Positions 26,829 to 36,053 are shown, counted from the first letter of the stretch. The stretch is 64,000 bases of DNA from Pelomonas baiyunensis (GCF_043555935.1 NZ_JBIGIB010000001.1:1178001-1242000), one strand, 5' to 3'. Numbers and translations: made by a program. Notes: generated by a model from the sequence alone, not told the origin.

Positions 26829-27749
26829 CGCCCCGGGTGCCGAACGAACCCAACCATCGAACACGCCCACGGGCTGCACATACCGACTGGCGGCGAAGCC
26901 GAGGTTCTTGTCCGCAGCGCGTGCGCCCTCTGGCGTGAACTGCAGGTCCAGCAGGCCACAGTCGGTGCGCACCTGCCAGGGGGCGCGGGGCTGGGCGGCG
27001 TCGAACGTGAACTGCGCTGCGCCGAGCGGGATCGGTTGCCCGTCCAGCCACAGCACGTTCTCCTGCTGGCCGAAGTAACCCTGCTGCAGGTTGAAGCCAA
27101 GGCCCGGCGCGTGGGCGCTGGCCCAGCGCCAGTCGGTGTTGCGGGCCAGGCAGCCGTTGGAGGCGTCCACGGCTGCCCAGGCGTCGTCGAGGTTGAAGCG
27201 TTGCCCGGCTGCTTCCGCCCAGCCTTGCACGGGCAGGGCGGTGGTTTTCTGCGTGGCGTGGGCCAGCCCGCCTGCAATCGGGCCCACGGCCAGCAGCGGG
27301 GGTGGCATGGCGCGCAAGTCAAGATCGGCCTCCAGGCGCAGTGCGCGGGTGGCCACGCTCAAGCGCAAGCGGCCACTTGCCTCCTGCAAGCTCAGCCTGG
27401 CGGCGGGGCCACGGAACCAGGTGTTCGCCTCCATCAAGGGCGCGTCGCTGACGCAGGCTTGCAGCCGGGGCAGGCCGTCTTGGCTCCAGTCGGCCCGCAG
27501 CGTGCGGGACTGCCGGTCGAACAGATAGGCGAACGCGCTGACGGCCCAGCCCACATCCACGATGGCCACACCGATGAACACCTGCGCGTTGCCCAGACCC
27601 ACGTAGTGCCAACGTTTGTGGTGCAGCCCGCGCCACCAACGGCCAGGGCGCGGCTGCAGGGCGGACCAATCGAAGCGCGCCAGCGCCCCGGCGTACTGCC
27701 CGTGAGCGGGGCTGCCGTGGTGGACGAGGGCGGTGGGAGCGGGTGTCAT
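26769..27749 (-). CDS. DUF2804 domain-containing protein
   Basis: A 326-residue soluble protein of the DUF2804 family, with the conserved opening block WRGLHHKRWHYVGLGN (about 39-54), VDVGWAVSAFAYLFDR, and the block HAPGLGFNLQQGYFGQQENVLWLDG. Family members are beta-rich and lipocalin-like; function unknown. Its ATG overlaps the AraC regulator stop (ATGA), so it is translated from the regulator's transcript. The last 60 bases are antisense to the PepSY gene. A long frame running upstream to 28385 is a shadow of the regulator. Confidence 0.82.
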   Translation of the reverse strand: MTPAPTALVHHGSPAHGQYAGALARFDWSALQPRPGRWWRGLHHKRWHYVGLGNAQVFIGVAIVDVGWAVSAFAYLFDRQSRTLRADWSQDGLPRLQACVSDAPLMEANTWFRGPAARLSLQEASGRLRLSVATRALRLEADLDLRAMPPPLLAVGPIAGGLAHATQKTTALPVQGWAEAAGQRFNLDDAWAAVDASNGCLARNTDWRWASAHAPGLGFNLQQGYFGQQENVLWLDGQPIPLGAAQFTFDAAQPRAPWQVRTDCGLLDLQFTPEGARAADKNLGFAASRYVQPVGVFDGWVRSAPGASARRVERLLGVTEDHASRW

Positions 27750-28732
27750 GTCGAGTGTTGTTTGCGCCACTGCAATGGGGCCAGGCCGGTCCATTGCCGG
27801 AAGGCGCGGGTGAAGGCGCTTTGTTCGGAGTAGCCCAGCAGCAACGCCACCTCGGCCAGCTCCACGTTGGCGTCGCGCAGGTAGGCATCGGCCAATTGCT
27901 GGCGCGTCTGGCCCAGCAGCACCTGGAAGCTCAGGCCCTGTTCGGTCAACCGCCGTTGCAGGCTGCGCGGGCTCATCTGCAGGCTGTTCGCGAGGTCGCC
28001 TACCTGCGTTCGGCCGCTGCGAATCAGCCCGACCAGCGCCTGGCGCCAAACGGCCAGCGGGCCACTGATGGCGGCCACGTCCTGCAGCAGGCGCTCGGCC
28101 TGGGCGTCCAGCAGGGCCAGCAGGGCGGCGTCGGCCCCGCGCAGGGGCAGGGCCAGGTCTTGCGAGGCCAGCACCACGCGGGTGGTGGGCTGGCCGAATC
28201 GCACCGGCCCGCCGAAGAACTCCTGGTAGGGCCGCACATCGGCCGGCCGTGGGTTGACGAAGTCCACCGCCACCGCCCGCACGGGGCGGCCGGTGAACTC
28301 GCGCGTGAGCTGCATCAGCGCGGCGATTGCGGTTTCGTCCACCAGGGCGCCGGGGCGGCCACGCTCCACGCCCCATTCGATGCACAGCCCCTGCGCGCAG
28401 GGGCGCACCTGTGCGAGGTTGACGTCGTAGATCGCGCGGTGGTGGCGCTCCAGTCGCTGCAAGGCGTCGGCCAACGTGCCGCAGGCCAGCGCGGCAAAAC
28501 CCACCAGCCCGAAATGCCGGGGCGCGATGCCCCGCGCCAGGCGCAGCGTGAAGGTGGCCTTGGTGCCGGGGTCCAGTTCGCGTGCGCGCTCCAGCAGGGC
28601 CCGCCAGCGTTTCAGCGCCACAAAACTCTCGGTGGCGGCCGGCGGCTCGCCCAGTTCGTTGGCACGGCCCAGCGCGGCCATGTGCTCGAACAGCAGCCGG
28701 ACGTAACTGGCAGCGACGCGGGTGTCATCCAT
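27746..28732 (-). CDS. AraC family transcriptional regulator (Arabinose_bd type)
   Basis: A 328-residue regulator: an N-terminal ligand-sensing domain of the AraC-binding-like type (about 15-190; HFGLVGFAALACGTLADALQ) and a C-terminal double helix-turn-helix domain (about 232-325; MSPRSLQRRLTEQG and LAEVALLLGYSEQSAFTRAFRQWTG). It is divergent from the sterol-desaturase-like gene across 127 bases, so it probably controls that gene and itself, plus the DUF2804 gene it overlaps. Inducer unknown. Confidence 0.9.
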   Translation of the reverse strand: MDDTRVAASYVRLLFEHMAALGRANELGEPPAATESFVALKRWRALLERARELDPGTKATFTLRLARGIAPRHFGLVGFAALACGTLADALQRLERHHRAIYDVNLAQVRPCAQGLCIEWGVERGRPGALVDETAIAALMQLTREFTGRPVRAVAVDFVNPRPADVRPYQEFFGGPVRFGQPTTRVVLASQDLALPLRGADAALLALLDAQAERLLQDVAAISGPLAVWRQALVGLIRSGRTQVGDLANSLQMSPRSLQRRLTEQGLSFQVLLGQTRQQLADAYLRDANVELAEVALLLGYSEQSAFTRAFRQWTGLAPLQWRKQHST

Positions 28733-28859
28733 GAGCGCGAAATCATCCCGCGCGCTCGGGGCGCTGCCGCTGCGGGATCACCCGAGGCTTGGCGCGATCC
28801 GTCAAAAAACCGGCGCTTGCGGTCAAGAAGCGGGCGCGGCTTGTGGCCACCATCGCGGC

Positions 28860-29792
28860 ATGGACACGCTGCTCGACCTCTACACACGCCACGTGGATTG
28901 GCGCGACCTGACGCTGGTGGTGCTGTCGCCGGTGTTTGCGGTCTTCTTGGCGCTGGAGGCTTGGCGCTTTCGGCGCACCGGCGTGTTCGACTGGCGGGAT
29001 AGCTTCGACAGTCTCAACAGCGGCGGCAGCTACTTGGTGGTGGACTTGCTGCTGTTGTCGGTGCTGGTGCTGCCGGCCATGGGCTGGGTGTATGCCCATC
29101 GGCTGTTCACGCTGGAGATCAGTGTGGCGCGGTTTGCCGGGCTCTTCCTGCTGGTGGAGTTGCTCTACTACGGCTTTCACCGCGCCAGCCACCGCATCCG
29201 CTGGTTCTGGTGCTCGCACGTGGTGCACCACGGCTCGGAGCACATGAACTTCGGCACCGCGCTGCGACAGAGCTGGTTCTACCCCATCGCGGGCAACTGG
29301 CTGTTCTACCTGCCGGCGGTGTGGCTGGGCTTTGAGCCGCGCTGGGTGCTGTTCGCGCTGTCGTTGAACCTGGCCTACCAATTCTTCGTGCACACGACCT
29401 GGGTGGGCCGCCTGCCGGACTGGTTCGAGTTCCTCTTCAACACGCCCTCGCACCACCGGGCCCACCACGGCCGCAACCCGCAGTACCTCGACAAGAACTT
29501 CGGCGGCACGCTGATCGTGTTCGATCGGTTGTTCGGCACTTTCGAGCCCGAGCGGGAGGCGGTGGACTACGGCCTGGAGCACCCGTTCCCCACGCACAAC
29601 CTGTTCTGGCTGAACGCGCACGAATGGCGGGCCATGTTCCGCGACATGGCGGCCGAGTCCAACTGGCGCCTGCGCCTGGCGCACCTGTGGATGCCGCCGG
29701 ACTGGCGGCGCGGCGGGCCGGCGGGCGCTCCTACCGCCGCGCGGCGAGCCGACCCGATGGCGGGCGACGCGGCAGCGAACTCACCGCGCTGA
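28860..29792 (+). CDS. sterol desaturase / fatty acid hydroxylase family protein
   Basis: A di-iron membrane oxygenase-like protein of 310 residues. The eight-histidine pattern is present: HRASH (HX3H), HVVHH (HX2HH) and HHRAHHG (HX2HH) on the cytoplasmic side, with about four hydrophobic helices before and between them. Such enzymes hydroxylate or desaturate lipids; the substrate is not predictable here. The ATG at 28860 (MDTLLDLYTRH) is chosen over an upstream opening. Divergent from the AraC regulator. Confidence 0.88.
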   Translation: MDTLLDLYTRHVDWRDLTLVVLSPVFAVFLALEAWRFRRTGVFDWRDSFDSLNSGGSYLVVDLLLLSVLVLPAMGWVYAHRLFTLEISVARFAGLFLLVELLYYGFHRASHRIRWFWCSHVVHHGSEHMNFGTALRQSWFYPIAGNWLFYLPAVWLGFEPRWVLFALSLNLAYQFFVHTTWVGRLPDWFEFLFNTPSHHRAHHGRNPQYLDKNFGGTLIVFDRLFGTFEPEREAVDYGLEHPFPTHNLFWLNAHEWRAMFRDMAAESNWRLRLAHLWMPPDWRRGGPAGAPTAARRADPMAGDAAANSPR

Positions 29793-29839
29793 AGCTGCTC
29801 GCGCCAAGGGCCTCGCCCCGTGCGGGAGAATCTGGCGCC

Positions 29840-31453
29840 ATGACTGCTGCTTCCCAAGACGCCCCCGTCGTCATCATTGGTGCCGGCCTTGCCGGCCTGA
29901 CTGTGGCCCTGCACCTGGCCGACACGGTGCCGGTGGTCATCCTCGCCAAGCGCCAGCTGACGGAAGCCGCCACCGCTTGGGCGCAGGGCGGCATCGTGGG
30001 CGTGCTGGGCAGCGACGACAGCATCGACAGCCATGTGCGCGACACGCAAGACGCCGGCGCCGGCTTGGTGGATGCGGCCACCGCCCGCTTCATCGCCGAG
30101 CGCAGCGCCGCCGCCGTGGGCTGGCTGGTGGAGCAGGGCGTGCCCTTCACGCCGGACGACACCGGCCCCATGGGCCTGCACCTCACACGCGAAGGCGGCC
30201 ACGCGGTGCGCCGCATCGCCCACGCGGCCGACGCCACCGGCAAGGCCATCCACGACCAACTGCTGGACGTGGCTCGGCGCCACCCCAACATCACGCTGCG
30301 TGAGCGCTGGATGGCGGTAGACCTGATCACCTCGCGCCACGTGCAGCGCGAAGACGTGGACAAAGGCGTGCCTCGCGTCTACGGCGTGTACGCGCTGGAC
30401 ATCGACGCCCAGCGCGTCGAGACCCTGCCGGCCCGCTCGGTGGTGCTGGCCACAGGCGGCGCAGGCAAGGTGTACCGCTACACCACCAACCCCGACACCT
30501 CCACCGGTGATGGCATTGCCATGGCCTGGCGGGCGGGCTGCCGGGTGGCAAACATGGAGTTCATCCAGTTCCACCCCACCTGCCTGTACCACCCGCAGGA
30601 GCGCAGCTTCCTCATCACCGAGGCGCTGCGCGGGGAGGGCGGGCATCTCAAGCTGCCCGATGGCACCCGCTTCATGGCCGCGCACGACGAGCGCATGGAG
30701 CTCGCGCCGCGGGACATCGTGGCCCGTGCCATCGACTTCGAGATGAAAAAGCACGGCCTGGACCATGTGTGGCTGGACGCCACGCACCTGGGCGAAGCCT
30801 TCCTGATCGAGCACTTCCCCACCATCCACGCGCGCTGCCTGAAGCTGGGCATCGACATCGCCAAACAGCCCATTCCTGTGGTGCCGGCGGTGCACTTCAC
30901 CTGCGGCGGCGCGGTGACCGACCTGAACGGCCGCTGCGACCTGCCCGGCCTCTACGCAGTGGGCGAAACCGGCTACACCGGCCTGCACGGCGCCAACCGC
31001 CTGGCCAGCAATTCGTTGCTGGAGTGCGTGGTGCTCGGCCAAACCTGTGCGGCCGACATCCTCAGCCACCCAGTGCAAGCGCCGGCCCCGCTGCCCGCGT
31101 GGGACGAAAGTCAGGTGGACAACGCCGACGAGCAGGTCGTCATCGCCCACAACTGGGACGAACTGCGCCTGCTGATGTGGAACTACGTCGGCATCGTGCG
31201 CACCACCAAGCGGCTGGAGCGGGCCCTGCACCGCATCGACCTGCTGCGTGGCGAAATCGACGACTACTACGGCAGCTTCCGCGTGACCCGTGACCTGCTG
31301 GAGTTGCGCAACCTGGTCGACTGCGCCGAGCTCATCGTGCGCTCCGCCCTCATGCGCCACGAAAGCCGCGGCCTGCACTACAGCCGCGACTACCCGCAAA
31401 CGCTGCCGGTGAGCTTCCCGACGGTGTTGATCAGCGAGCGGCGGCGGCGTTGA
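29840..31453 (+). CDS. nadB: L-aspartate oxidase
   Basis: Oxidises L-aspartate to iminoaspartate, the first step of de novo NAD synthesis; NadA, encoded at 33876, uses the product. The 537 residues show the FAD motif VIIGAGLAGLTVAL (about 10-23), AWAQGGI, the catalytic block HFTCGGAVTDLNGR and HGANRLASNSLLECV, all typical of NadB rather than the succinate dehydrogenase flavoprotein. The start at 29840 (MTAASQDAP) is preferred to a longer frame. It is 4 bases from the S41 protease gene. Confidence 0.96.
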   Translation: MTAASQDAPVVIIGAGLAGLTVALHLADTVPVVILAKRQLTEAATAWAQGGIVGVLGSDDSIDSHVRDTQDAGAGLVDAATARFIAERSAAAVGWLVEQGVPFTPDDTGPMGLHLTREGGHAVRRIAHAADATGKAIHDQLLDVARRHPNITLRERWMAVDLITSRHVQREDVDKGVPRVYGVYALDIDAQRVETLPARSVVLATGGAGKVYRYTTNPDTSTGDGIAMAWRAGCRVANMEFIQFHPTCLYHPQERSFLITEALRGEGGHLKLPDGTRFMAAHDERMELAPRDIVARAIDFEMKKHGLDHVWLDATHLGEAFLIEHFPTIHARCLKLGIDIAKQPIPVVPAVHFTCGGAVTDLNGRCDLPGLYAVGETGYTGLHGANRLASNSLLECVVLGQTCAADILSHPVQAPAPLPAWDESQVDNADEQVVIAHNWDELRLLMWNYVGIVRTTKRLERALHRIDLLRGEIDDYYGSFRVTRDLLELRNLVDCAELIVRSALMRHESRGLHYSRDYPQTLPVSFPTVLISERRRR

Positions 31454-31457
31454 GGCC

Positions 31458-32471
31458 GTGAAACCCTGGCGCTGGCTTCACGGGCTGCTGGGGCTGACCC
31501 TGGCCGGGTTGCTGGCGTGGGGCGGTTGGGTCGAATACCGGGAACTCTCCGAACTCGCGCCGGTCAACCCGGCCGAGGTGGTGGATGAGGTCGTCGCGCA
31601 GTTGCAGCAGCGCGCGCTGAACGCGGCCAAGGTGGATTGGCCTCAGGCGCGGCGGACTGCACTGGAGACCGCAAGCAGTGGCCGGCGCCGTGATCTCGAC
31701 CTGGCGCTCGACCGGTTGGTGCGCGGGCTTGAAGATGGGCATTCCTTCTATCTGCCGGTCCGTTCCGCCGTGCCGATGCTTGCGTCGTCGGCCAGCGCTG
31801 AGCCCCAGCCGTTGGCCCGTTTGGAGGCGCCAGTTCGCGGCGTATCGAGGCTGGCGGTGGACGCCTTCAGCAGCCTCGATGCTGAGCAGGTGCGTAAGGC
31901 AGCGGCCGCGCTGCGGGCGCTGGCTCTCACGTTGCGTCGCGACGCGACGTGCGGTTGGCTGCTCGACCTCACGCGCAACCGCGGCGGCAACATGTTTCCC
32001 ATGTTGCAGGGGTTGTCGCCCTGGCTGCCGGAAGGTGACTGGTTGCAGTTCGAGGACGCATCGGGTGCACGCGTCTCGCTCCGACGTGGGGCGGATGGCA
32101 TCTGGCTGGGCGCGCAGCGCGTGAGCGAACCTGTAGCAGACGATGCCTGGCCGCAAGGCCTGCCGCCGCGCCGTGTGGCCGTGCTGTTGGGGGCGGAGAC
32201 GGCCAGCTCCGGTGAAATGGTGGCCCTGGCGTTCAAGGCATTGCCGCACGTGCTCTTCTTTGGCCGCGCTACAGCGGGCCTGACCAGCGGCAACGAACTG
32301 TTGCCGCTTCGCAATGGCGGTCTGATTGCCATGACCACAACCCGGGCTGTGGATCGGGCCGGCCATGTGCACCACGGCAGCATCGCGCCGGACCAGGCGT
32401 TTGGCGACGACGAAGCTGCGGCACTGGCGGCCGCCGCCTGGGTTGTTCAGGGGTGCAGCCCTGGCGGATGA
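31458..32471 (+). CDS. S41 family peptidase-like protein, membrane-anchored
   Basis: A 337-residue protein with one N-terminal membrane segment (about 8-24) and a tail-specific-protease-like domain: RNRGGN (oxyanion-hole turn) and the nucleophile region ETASSGEMVALAF, then RTAGLTSGN. It lacks a clear PDZ domain and is shorter than CtpA, so it is an S41 relative of unknown substrate. It starts at a GTG 4 bases after nadB. Third-position bases look less GC-biased than in nadB. Confidence 0.8.
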   Translation: MKPWRWLHGLLGLTLAGLLAWGGWVEYRELSELAPVNPAEVVDEVVAQLQQRALNAAKVDWPQARRTALETASSGRRRDLDLALDRLVRGLEDGHSFYLPVRSAVPMLASSASAEPQPLARLEAPVRGVSRLAVDAFSSLDAEQVRKAAAALRALALTLRRDATCGWLLDLTRNRGGNMFPMLQGLSPWLPEGDWLQFEDASGARVSLRRGADGIWLGAQRVSEPVADDAWPQGLPPRRVAVLLGAETASSGEMVALAFKALPHVLFFGRATAGLTSGNELLPLRNGGLIAMTTTRAVDRAGHVHHGSIAPDQAFGDDEAAALAAAAWVVQGCSPGG

Positions 32472-32484
32472 CAGCGCCGTGGGA

Positions 32485-33459
32485 CTACTGGCCGCCGGCC
32501 CAGCCGGCAATGTCACCGGCGGCGATGCCCTCGCCGAGGGTGACCGACGAGCCCACTGCCTCGACGACTGCCGTCTTGCGGTCCAGCCCGAGCAGCTCCC
32601 GTAAGCGCACGGTGGCTTCGATGCCGGTGCAGTGCCCGCCCAGCAGGTAGCGCAGGCCTTTCAGGTGCGCAGCGGTGCGTTGCAGCACTGCATCGGGTTT
32701 GGCGAAGAGGTGCAGGCCGCCGATGACAGCCAGCAATGAGCTGTCGCCCGTGAGCGCACGGGCGGCATCGGCGATGTTCATGATGCCGGCGTGGCCGCAG
32801 CCGGTGATGACGATGGCGCCTTGCGCCGTCGGGATGACAAGGGAGCTGTCCTCCCGCAGGTTGTCCGGCACGAGTTCGCTGTTGACCTTGACGGCGAACC
32901 CCGGACTCCAGTTGCGTTCGTCGTGTGGGCGTGGCACCGGCCCGGTCAGCCAGGCGCCGGGGATGACCTCGATCGGCCCGGCGTGTTCTATCACGATGCC
33001 GCCCGTCTGGCGGTACGCCTCTGCCACCGCAATGAAGCTGTTGCCGGCGCGCCCTGTGGAATCAAAGCGCGTCTCGAAGATGCCAGCGCCTACGTGCAGC
33101 CGCGACAGCGCCTTGGGGCTGCGAGCCATGAGCGCCCGGCGAAGCGGCAGCAGGCCGCCGGTGTGGTCACTGTGGAAGTGGGAGATGACCACGTCTTCCA
33201 CGGTGGACAGGTCGATGCCGAGTTCCTTCGCGTTCTCCAGCACCACCTCGGGTCGGGCTCCGGTGTCGAACAACAGCTTCCGGCCATCGACCTCCACCAG
33301 CGCCGCATAGCCCCATTCACCTAGACCGGCATCGGCCAGCATGGTGGAGAGCGTGGTCACCTTCACCGCGCGAACGGGTCGAGGTGCCTCCCCGGCATGG
33401 GACAGCCCGCAACGCAGGGCCAGGCAGGCTGCCAGCCATCGGAGCACGCCATGACGCAT
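32485..33459 (-). CDS. MBL fold metallo-hydrolase, exported
   Basis: A 324-residue metallo-beta-lactamase-fold protein with a signal peptide (about 1-24). The metal motif HFHSDHTGG (HxHxDH) near residue 93, further ligands GCGHAGIMN and GGLHLF, and the late GGHCTG are seen; LLFDTGARPE precedes them. Related secreted proteins include the 7,8-dihydropterin-6-methyl-4-(beta-D-ribofuranosyl)-aminobenzene-5'-phosphate-synthase-like group. I chose the ATG at 33459, preceded by AGGAG at the right distance. It ends 13 bases from the S41 gene, convergent. Confidence 0.85.
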   Translation of the reverse strand: MRHGVLRWLAACLALRCGLSHAGEAPRPVRAVKVTTLSTMLADAGLGEWGYAALVEVDGRKLLFDTGARPEVVLENAKELGIDLSTVEDVVISHFHSDHTGGLLPLRRALMARSPKALSRLHVGAGIFETRFDSTGRAGNSFIAVAEAYRQTGGIVIEHAGPIEVIPGAWLTGPVPRPHDERNWSPGFAVKVNSELVPDNLREDSSLVIPTAQGAIVITGCGHAGIMNIADAARALTGDSSLLAVIGGLHLFAKPDAVLQRTAAHLKGLRYLLGGHCTGIEATVRLRELLGLDRKTAVVEAVGSSVTLGEGIAAGDIAGWAGGQ

Positions 33460-33510
33460 CGGCAATCTCCTGGGTGCCGTGGCCGGAGCCAGACCGGCCG
33501 GCGGCCGGGT

Positions 33511-33801
33511 TTACTTGCGCGACCGCAGCGCCGTGCGTGCCTGCACGAAGTTGAACGCGTAGCTCACCGCGTCGTTGATGGCGACGTCGATCTCGTGGCG
33601 TTCGTGCTCGGTCAGGTAGAAGCTGAAATCCACCTCGTGGCGGATGTAGCGCGGGGTCAGGCGGTTCAGGGCCACGCAGGCCACGTCGCACAGCAGGTCG
33701 TTGCTGGCAGCGATGTCGGGGTGGGCTTCGGCGGCGTCCATCACGGCGGCGAACACTTCGCGCTCGTGGTGGTTGTAGAGGGAGCTGAAATCAGCGGGCA
33801 T
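33511..33801 (-). CDS. ComFB family protein (late competence / c-di-NMP receptor-like)
   Basis: A 96-residue protein matching the ComFB family: NHHEREVFAAVMDAAEAHPDIAAS, LCDVACVALNRLTPRYIRHEVDFSFY. In Bacillus the gene sits in the comF operon; cyanobacterial members have been described as cyclic-dinucleotide receptors, and YIRHE lies where the ligand arginine/histidine would be expected. That it binds c-di-GMP here is inference. It is 74 bases upstream of nothing but the MBL gene and just downstream of nadA. Confidence 0.85.
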   Translation of the reverse strand: MPADFSSLYNHHEREVFAAVMDAAEAHPDIAASNDLLCDVACVALNRLTPRYIRHEVDFSFYLTEHERHEIDVAINDAVSYAFNFVQARTALRSRK

Positions 33802-33875
33802 GGCGGGCCTTTCGAGACGGGGGAGGGCGATGCGCTGTTATAGCGCCGCGCCGTTGCGGCCCCCACTGTCCCAGA

Positions 33876-34976
33876 TCAAGCGGCGCCGATGCCCGGGGTC
33901 ATCCCGGAGGCCTGGGCCTTGCGGGCGGCGGTGAAGTCCAGCATGCGGGTGATGCAGCGCTGGGCCTGCACCCGGGTGGCTTCGTCCACGTGAATCTCGG
34001 GCGCGCCGCGCTCCAGGCATTCCACCAGGTTGAGCAGGCCGTTCATGGCCATCCAGGGGCAGTGCGCGCAGCTCTTGCAGGTGGCGCTGTTGCCGGCGGT
34101 AGGCGCCTCCACCAGCACCTTGCCCGGCGCGAGCTGGCGCATGCGGTGCAGGATGCCGTTGTCGGTCGCCACGATGTAGGCCGGCGCCTTGCCTTCCACC
34201 ACGGCTTTGATGAGGGCGGAGGTGGAGCCCACCACGTCGGCCTGTTCCACCACGCTCTTGGGCGACTCGGGGTGCACCAGCACCAGGGCGCCGGGGTGCT
34301 GCTCGCGCAACAACTCCAGCTCCAGCCCCTTGAACTCGTCGTGCACGATGCAGGCGCCGTTCCACATCAGCATGTCAGCGCCGGTCTGCTCCTGGATGTA
34401 GCGGCCCAGGTGGCGGTCCGGGGCCCAGAGGATCTTCTGGCCCTTGGCGTGCAGGTCGGACACGATCTCCAGCGCGCAGGAGCTCGTCACCATCCAGTCG
34501 GCGCGGGCCTTCACGGCGGCGCTGGTGTTGGCGTAGACGACGACCTGGCGGTCGGGGTGGGCATCGCAAAAGCGGGCGAAGTCGTCCGCCGGGCAGCCCA
34601 GGTCCAACGAGCAGGTGGCGTCCAGGTCGGGCATCAGCACGCGCTTTTCGGGGCTGAGGATCTTGGCCGTCTCGCCCATGAAGCGCACGCCGGCCACCAC
34701 CAGGGTCTGAGCGGCGTGGTCGCGGCCGAAGCGGGCCATTTCCAGCGAGTCGGACACGATGCCGCCGGTTTCCAGCGCCAGGTCCTGCAGTGCGCCGTCC
34801 ACGTAGTAGTGCGCCACCAGCACTGCGTTGTGCTGTTGCAGCAGCGCCTTGGCCCGGGCCGTCAGCGTTTGGCGGTCGGCGGCGGAGAGCGGCGCGGGCG
34901 TCTTGGCCCAGGCGTGGGCGGTGGAGCAGGTGCCGGCGGCGTCCTGGCGGGTGTAGTCGAACAACTGGGTGCTCAT
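33876..34976 (-). CDS. nadA: quinolinate synthase
   Basis: Condenses iminoaspartate (from NadB) with dihydroxyacetone phosphate to quinolinate. The 366-residue enzyme is the long type with three 4Fe-4S cysteine ligands visible in CSLDLGCPADDF, TSSCALEIV and CKSCAHCPWMAMNGL, plus VLVAHYYVDGALQDLA near the start and VVGSTSALIKAV. It lies 2.4 kb from nadB on the opposite strand. nadC is not in the window. Confidence 0.95.
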   Translation of the reverse strand: MSTQLFDYTRQDAAGTCSTAHAWAKTPAPLSAADRQTLTARAKALLQQHNAVLVAHYYVDGALQDLALETGGIVSDSLEMARFGRDHAAQTLVVAGVRFMGETAKILSPEKRVLMPDLDATCSLDLGCPADDFARFCDAHPDRQVVVYANTSAAVKARADWMVTSSCALEIVSDLHAKGQKILWAPDRHLGRYIQEQTGADMLMWNGACIVHDEFKGLELELLREQHPGALVLVHPESPKSVVEQADVVGSTSALIKAVVEGKAPAYIVATDNGILHRMRQLAPGKVLVEAPTAGNSATCKSCAHCPWMAMNGLLNLVECLERGAPEIHVDEATRVQAQRCITRMLDFTAARKAQASGMTPGIGAA

Positions 34977-35049
34977 GGTGGGCTCAACACGGGGCAGCCC
35001 GGGGCTGCCTGTCAGATGGAACTGCCCCGCATTGTCGTTGGCCCATGGA

Positions 35050-35070
35050 GGGCCCGCGCACGGCGGGCCC
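35050..35070 (-). terminator. GC-rich hairpin after the DUF3395-like gene
   Basis: An 8-base-pair stem GGGCCCGC / GCGGGCCC with a 5-base loop lies 14 bases past the stop of the DUF3395-like gene. There is no T run, so termination is only suggested. Confidence 0.35.
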
Positions 35071-35084
35071 TTGCTGGCGGGAGG

Positions 35085-36053
35085 TCAGGGCAGGCGCAGG
35101 CGGTCGCGCTCGCTCACGCGGGCGGTATTGCTGGGCTCGTTGCCATAGCGGTAGGTCACGCTCAGGGTTTTGCGTTGCCCCGGGGCGGGGTCAAAGCCGA
35201 ATACGTCGTTGCGTACCTCCATGTCCAGGCGGTCGCTGCGGGCCAGTGCGCGAAGGGCGGGCGTCACGTCCACCCAACGGCCGTCAGCGCCGTAGCTGGC
35301 GCTTTCGATGAACAGGCGGCCCAGCGGCGCAGCCGGCGGCCGCACCGGGCCGCGGTCTGTGCCGGCACCCCAGCCGCCGCCCCAGTCGCCCCGGCCCCAG
35401 CCGATGAACTGGTTGCCGTCCACCACCTGGTACTCCCGGTACTCGAACGTGCGCGGCTGGCCGGCACGGTCGCGGGCCATGATGCGCAGGGTCTTGGTTT
35501 CGCCGGGCGCTGGGTCCATGCCACCGAAGGTCTCGTTCCCGAGGCGGAAGCGCACGTCGCGGCGGGCCAGTTCGCGCAGCCGATCGGTCACGTCCACCTC
35601 GTGGCGGCCGGTGCCATAGGTGGCGTACTGGATGGTGAATTCACCGTCGTCATGGTTGTCGCCACCACGGCGGCCGCGGTCGCCGTGCCAGCCCCGGTCG
35701 CCCGGCTCGCCCCAGTTGCCGCGGCTCCAACCTACGAACTGGTTGCCGTTCACCAGGTCGCGCTCGCGGTACTCGAACTGGCGCTCCTGGCCGAAGCGGT
35801 CGCGCGCAAAGATCTTCAGCGTCTTGGTGCGGCCCGGGTCGGGGTCCACACCGAAGAGTTCGTTGGTGAGGCGAAAGCGGCGGTCCTGGCGGGCCAGGTC
35901 GCGCAGGCGTTCGGTCACGTCCACGTGCGTGTACTCGGTGCCGTAGCGGGCGTGGAGGATCAGGAACTCGCCGTCGTCGTCCGCGCGGGCGTTGAGGCTG
36001 AGCAGGCCGAACAGGCCGGCGGCCAAGCCCAGGGTGAGGTGTCGTCGTTGCAT
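35085..36053 (-). CDS. secreted protein with three DUF3395-like repeats
   Basis: A 322-residue exported protein (signal peptide 1-24, ending NARA). It contains three ~70-residue repeats at about 29-99, 138-208 and 247-322. Each has A-x-YG, VDVT-x-x-LR-LAR, FG(x)DP-PG-x-KTL and an aromatic-strand ending; the last ends ERDRLRLP as DUF3395 domains do in DnaJC11-like proteins. Linkers are Gly/Trp/Arg-rich with the shared phrase NGNQFVGW or DGNQFIGW. Function unknown. The start at 36053 gives the signal peptide; the frame opens 81 bases earlier. Confidence 0.75.
   Translation of the reverse strand: MQRRHLTLGLAAGLFGLLSLNARADDDGEFLILHARYGTEYTHVDVTERLRDLARQDRRFRLTNELFGVDPDPGRTKTLKIFARDRFGQERQFEYRERDLVNGNQFVGWSRGNWGEPGDRGWHGDRGRRGGDNHDDGEFTIQYATYGTGRHEVDVTDRLRELARRDVRFRLGNETFGGMDPAPGETKTLRIMARDRAGQPRTFEYREYQVVDGNQFIGWGRGDWGGGWGAGTDRGPVRPPAAPLGRLFIESASYGADGRWVDVTPALRALARSDRLDMEVRNDVFGFDPAPGQRKTLSVTYRYGNEPSNTARVSERDRLRLP

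Noticed and set aside
27750..28385. N-terminal extension of the DUF2804 frame.
   Set aside because: It is an out-of-frame reading of the AraC regulator; the family start is at 27749.
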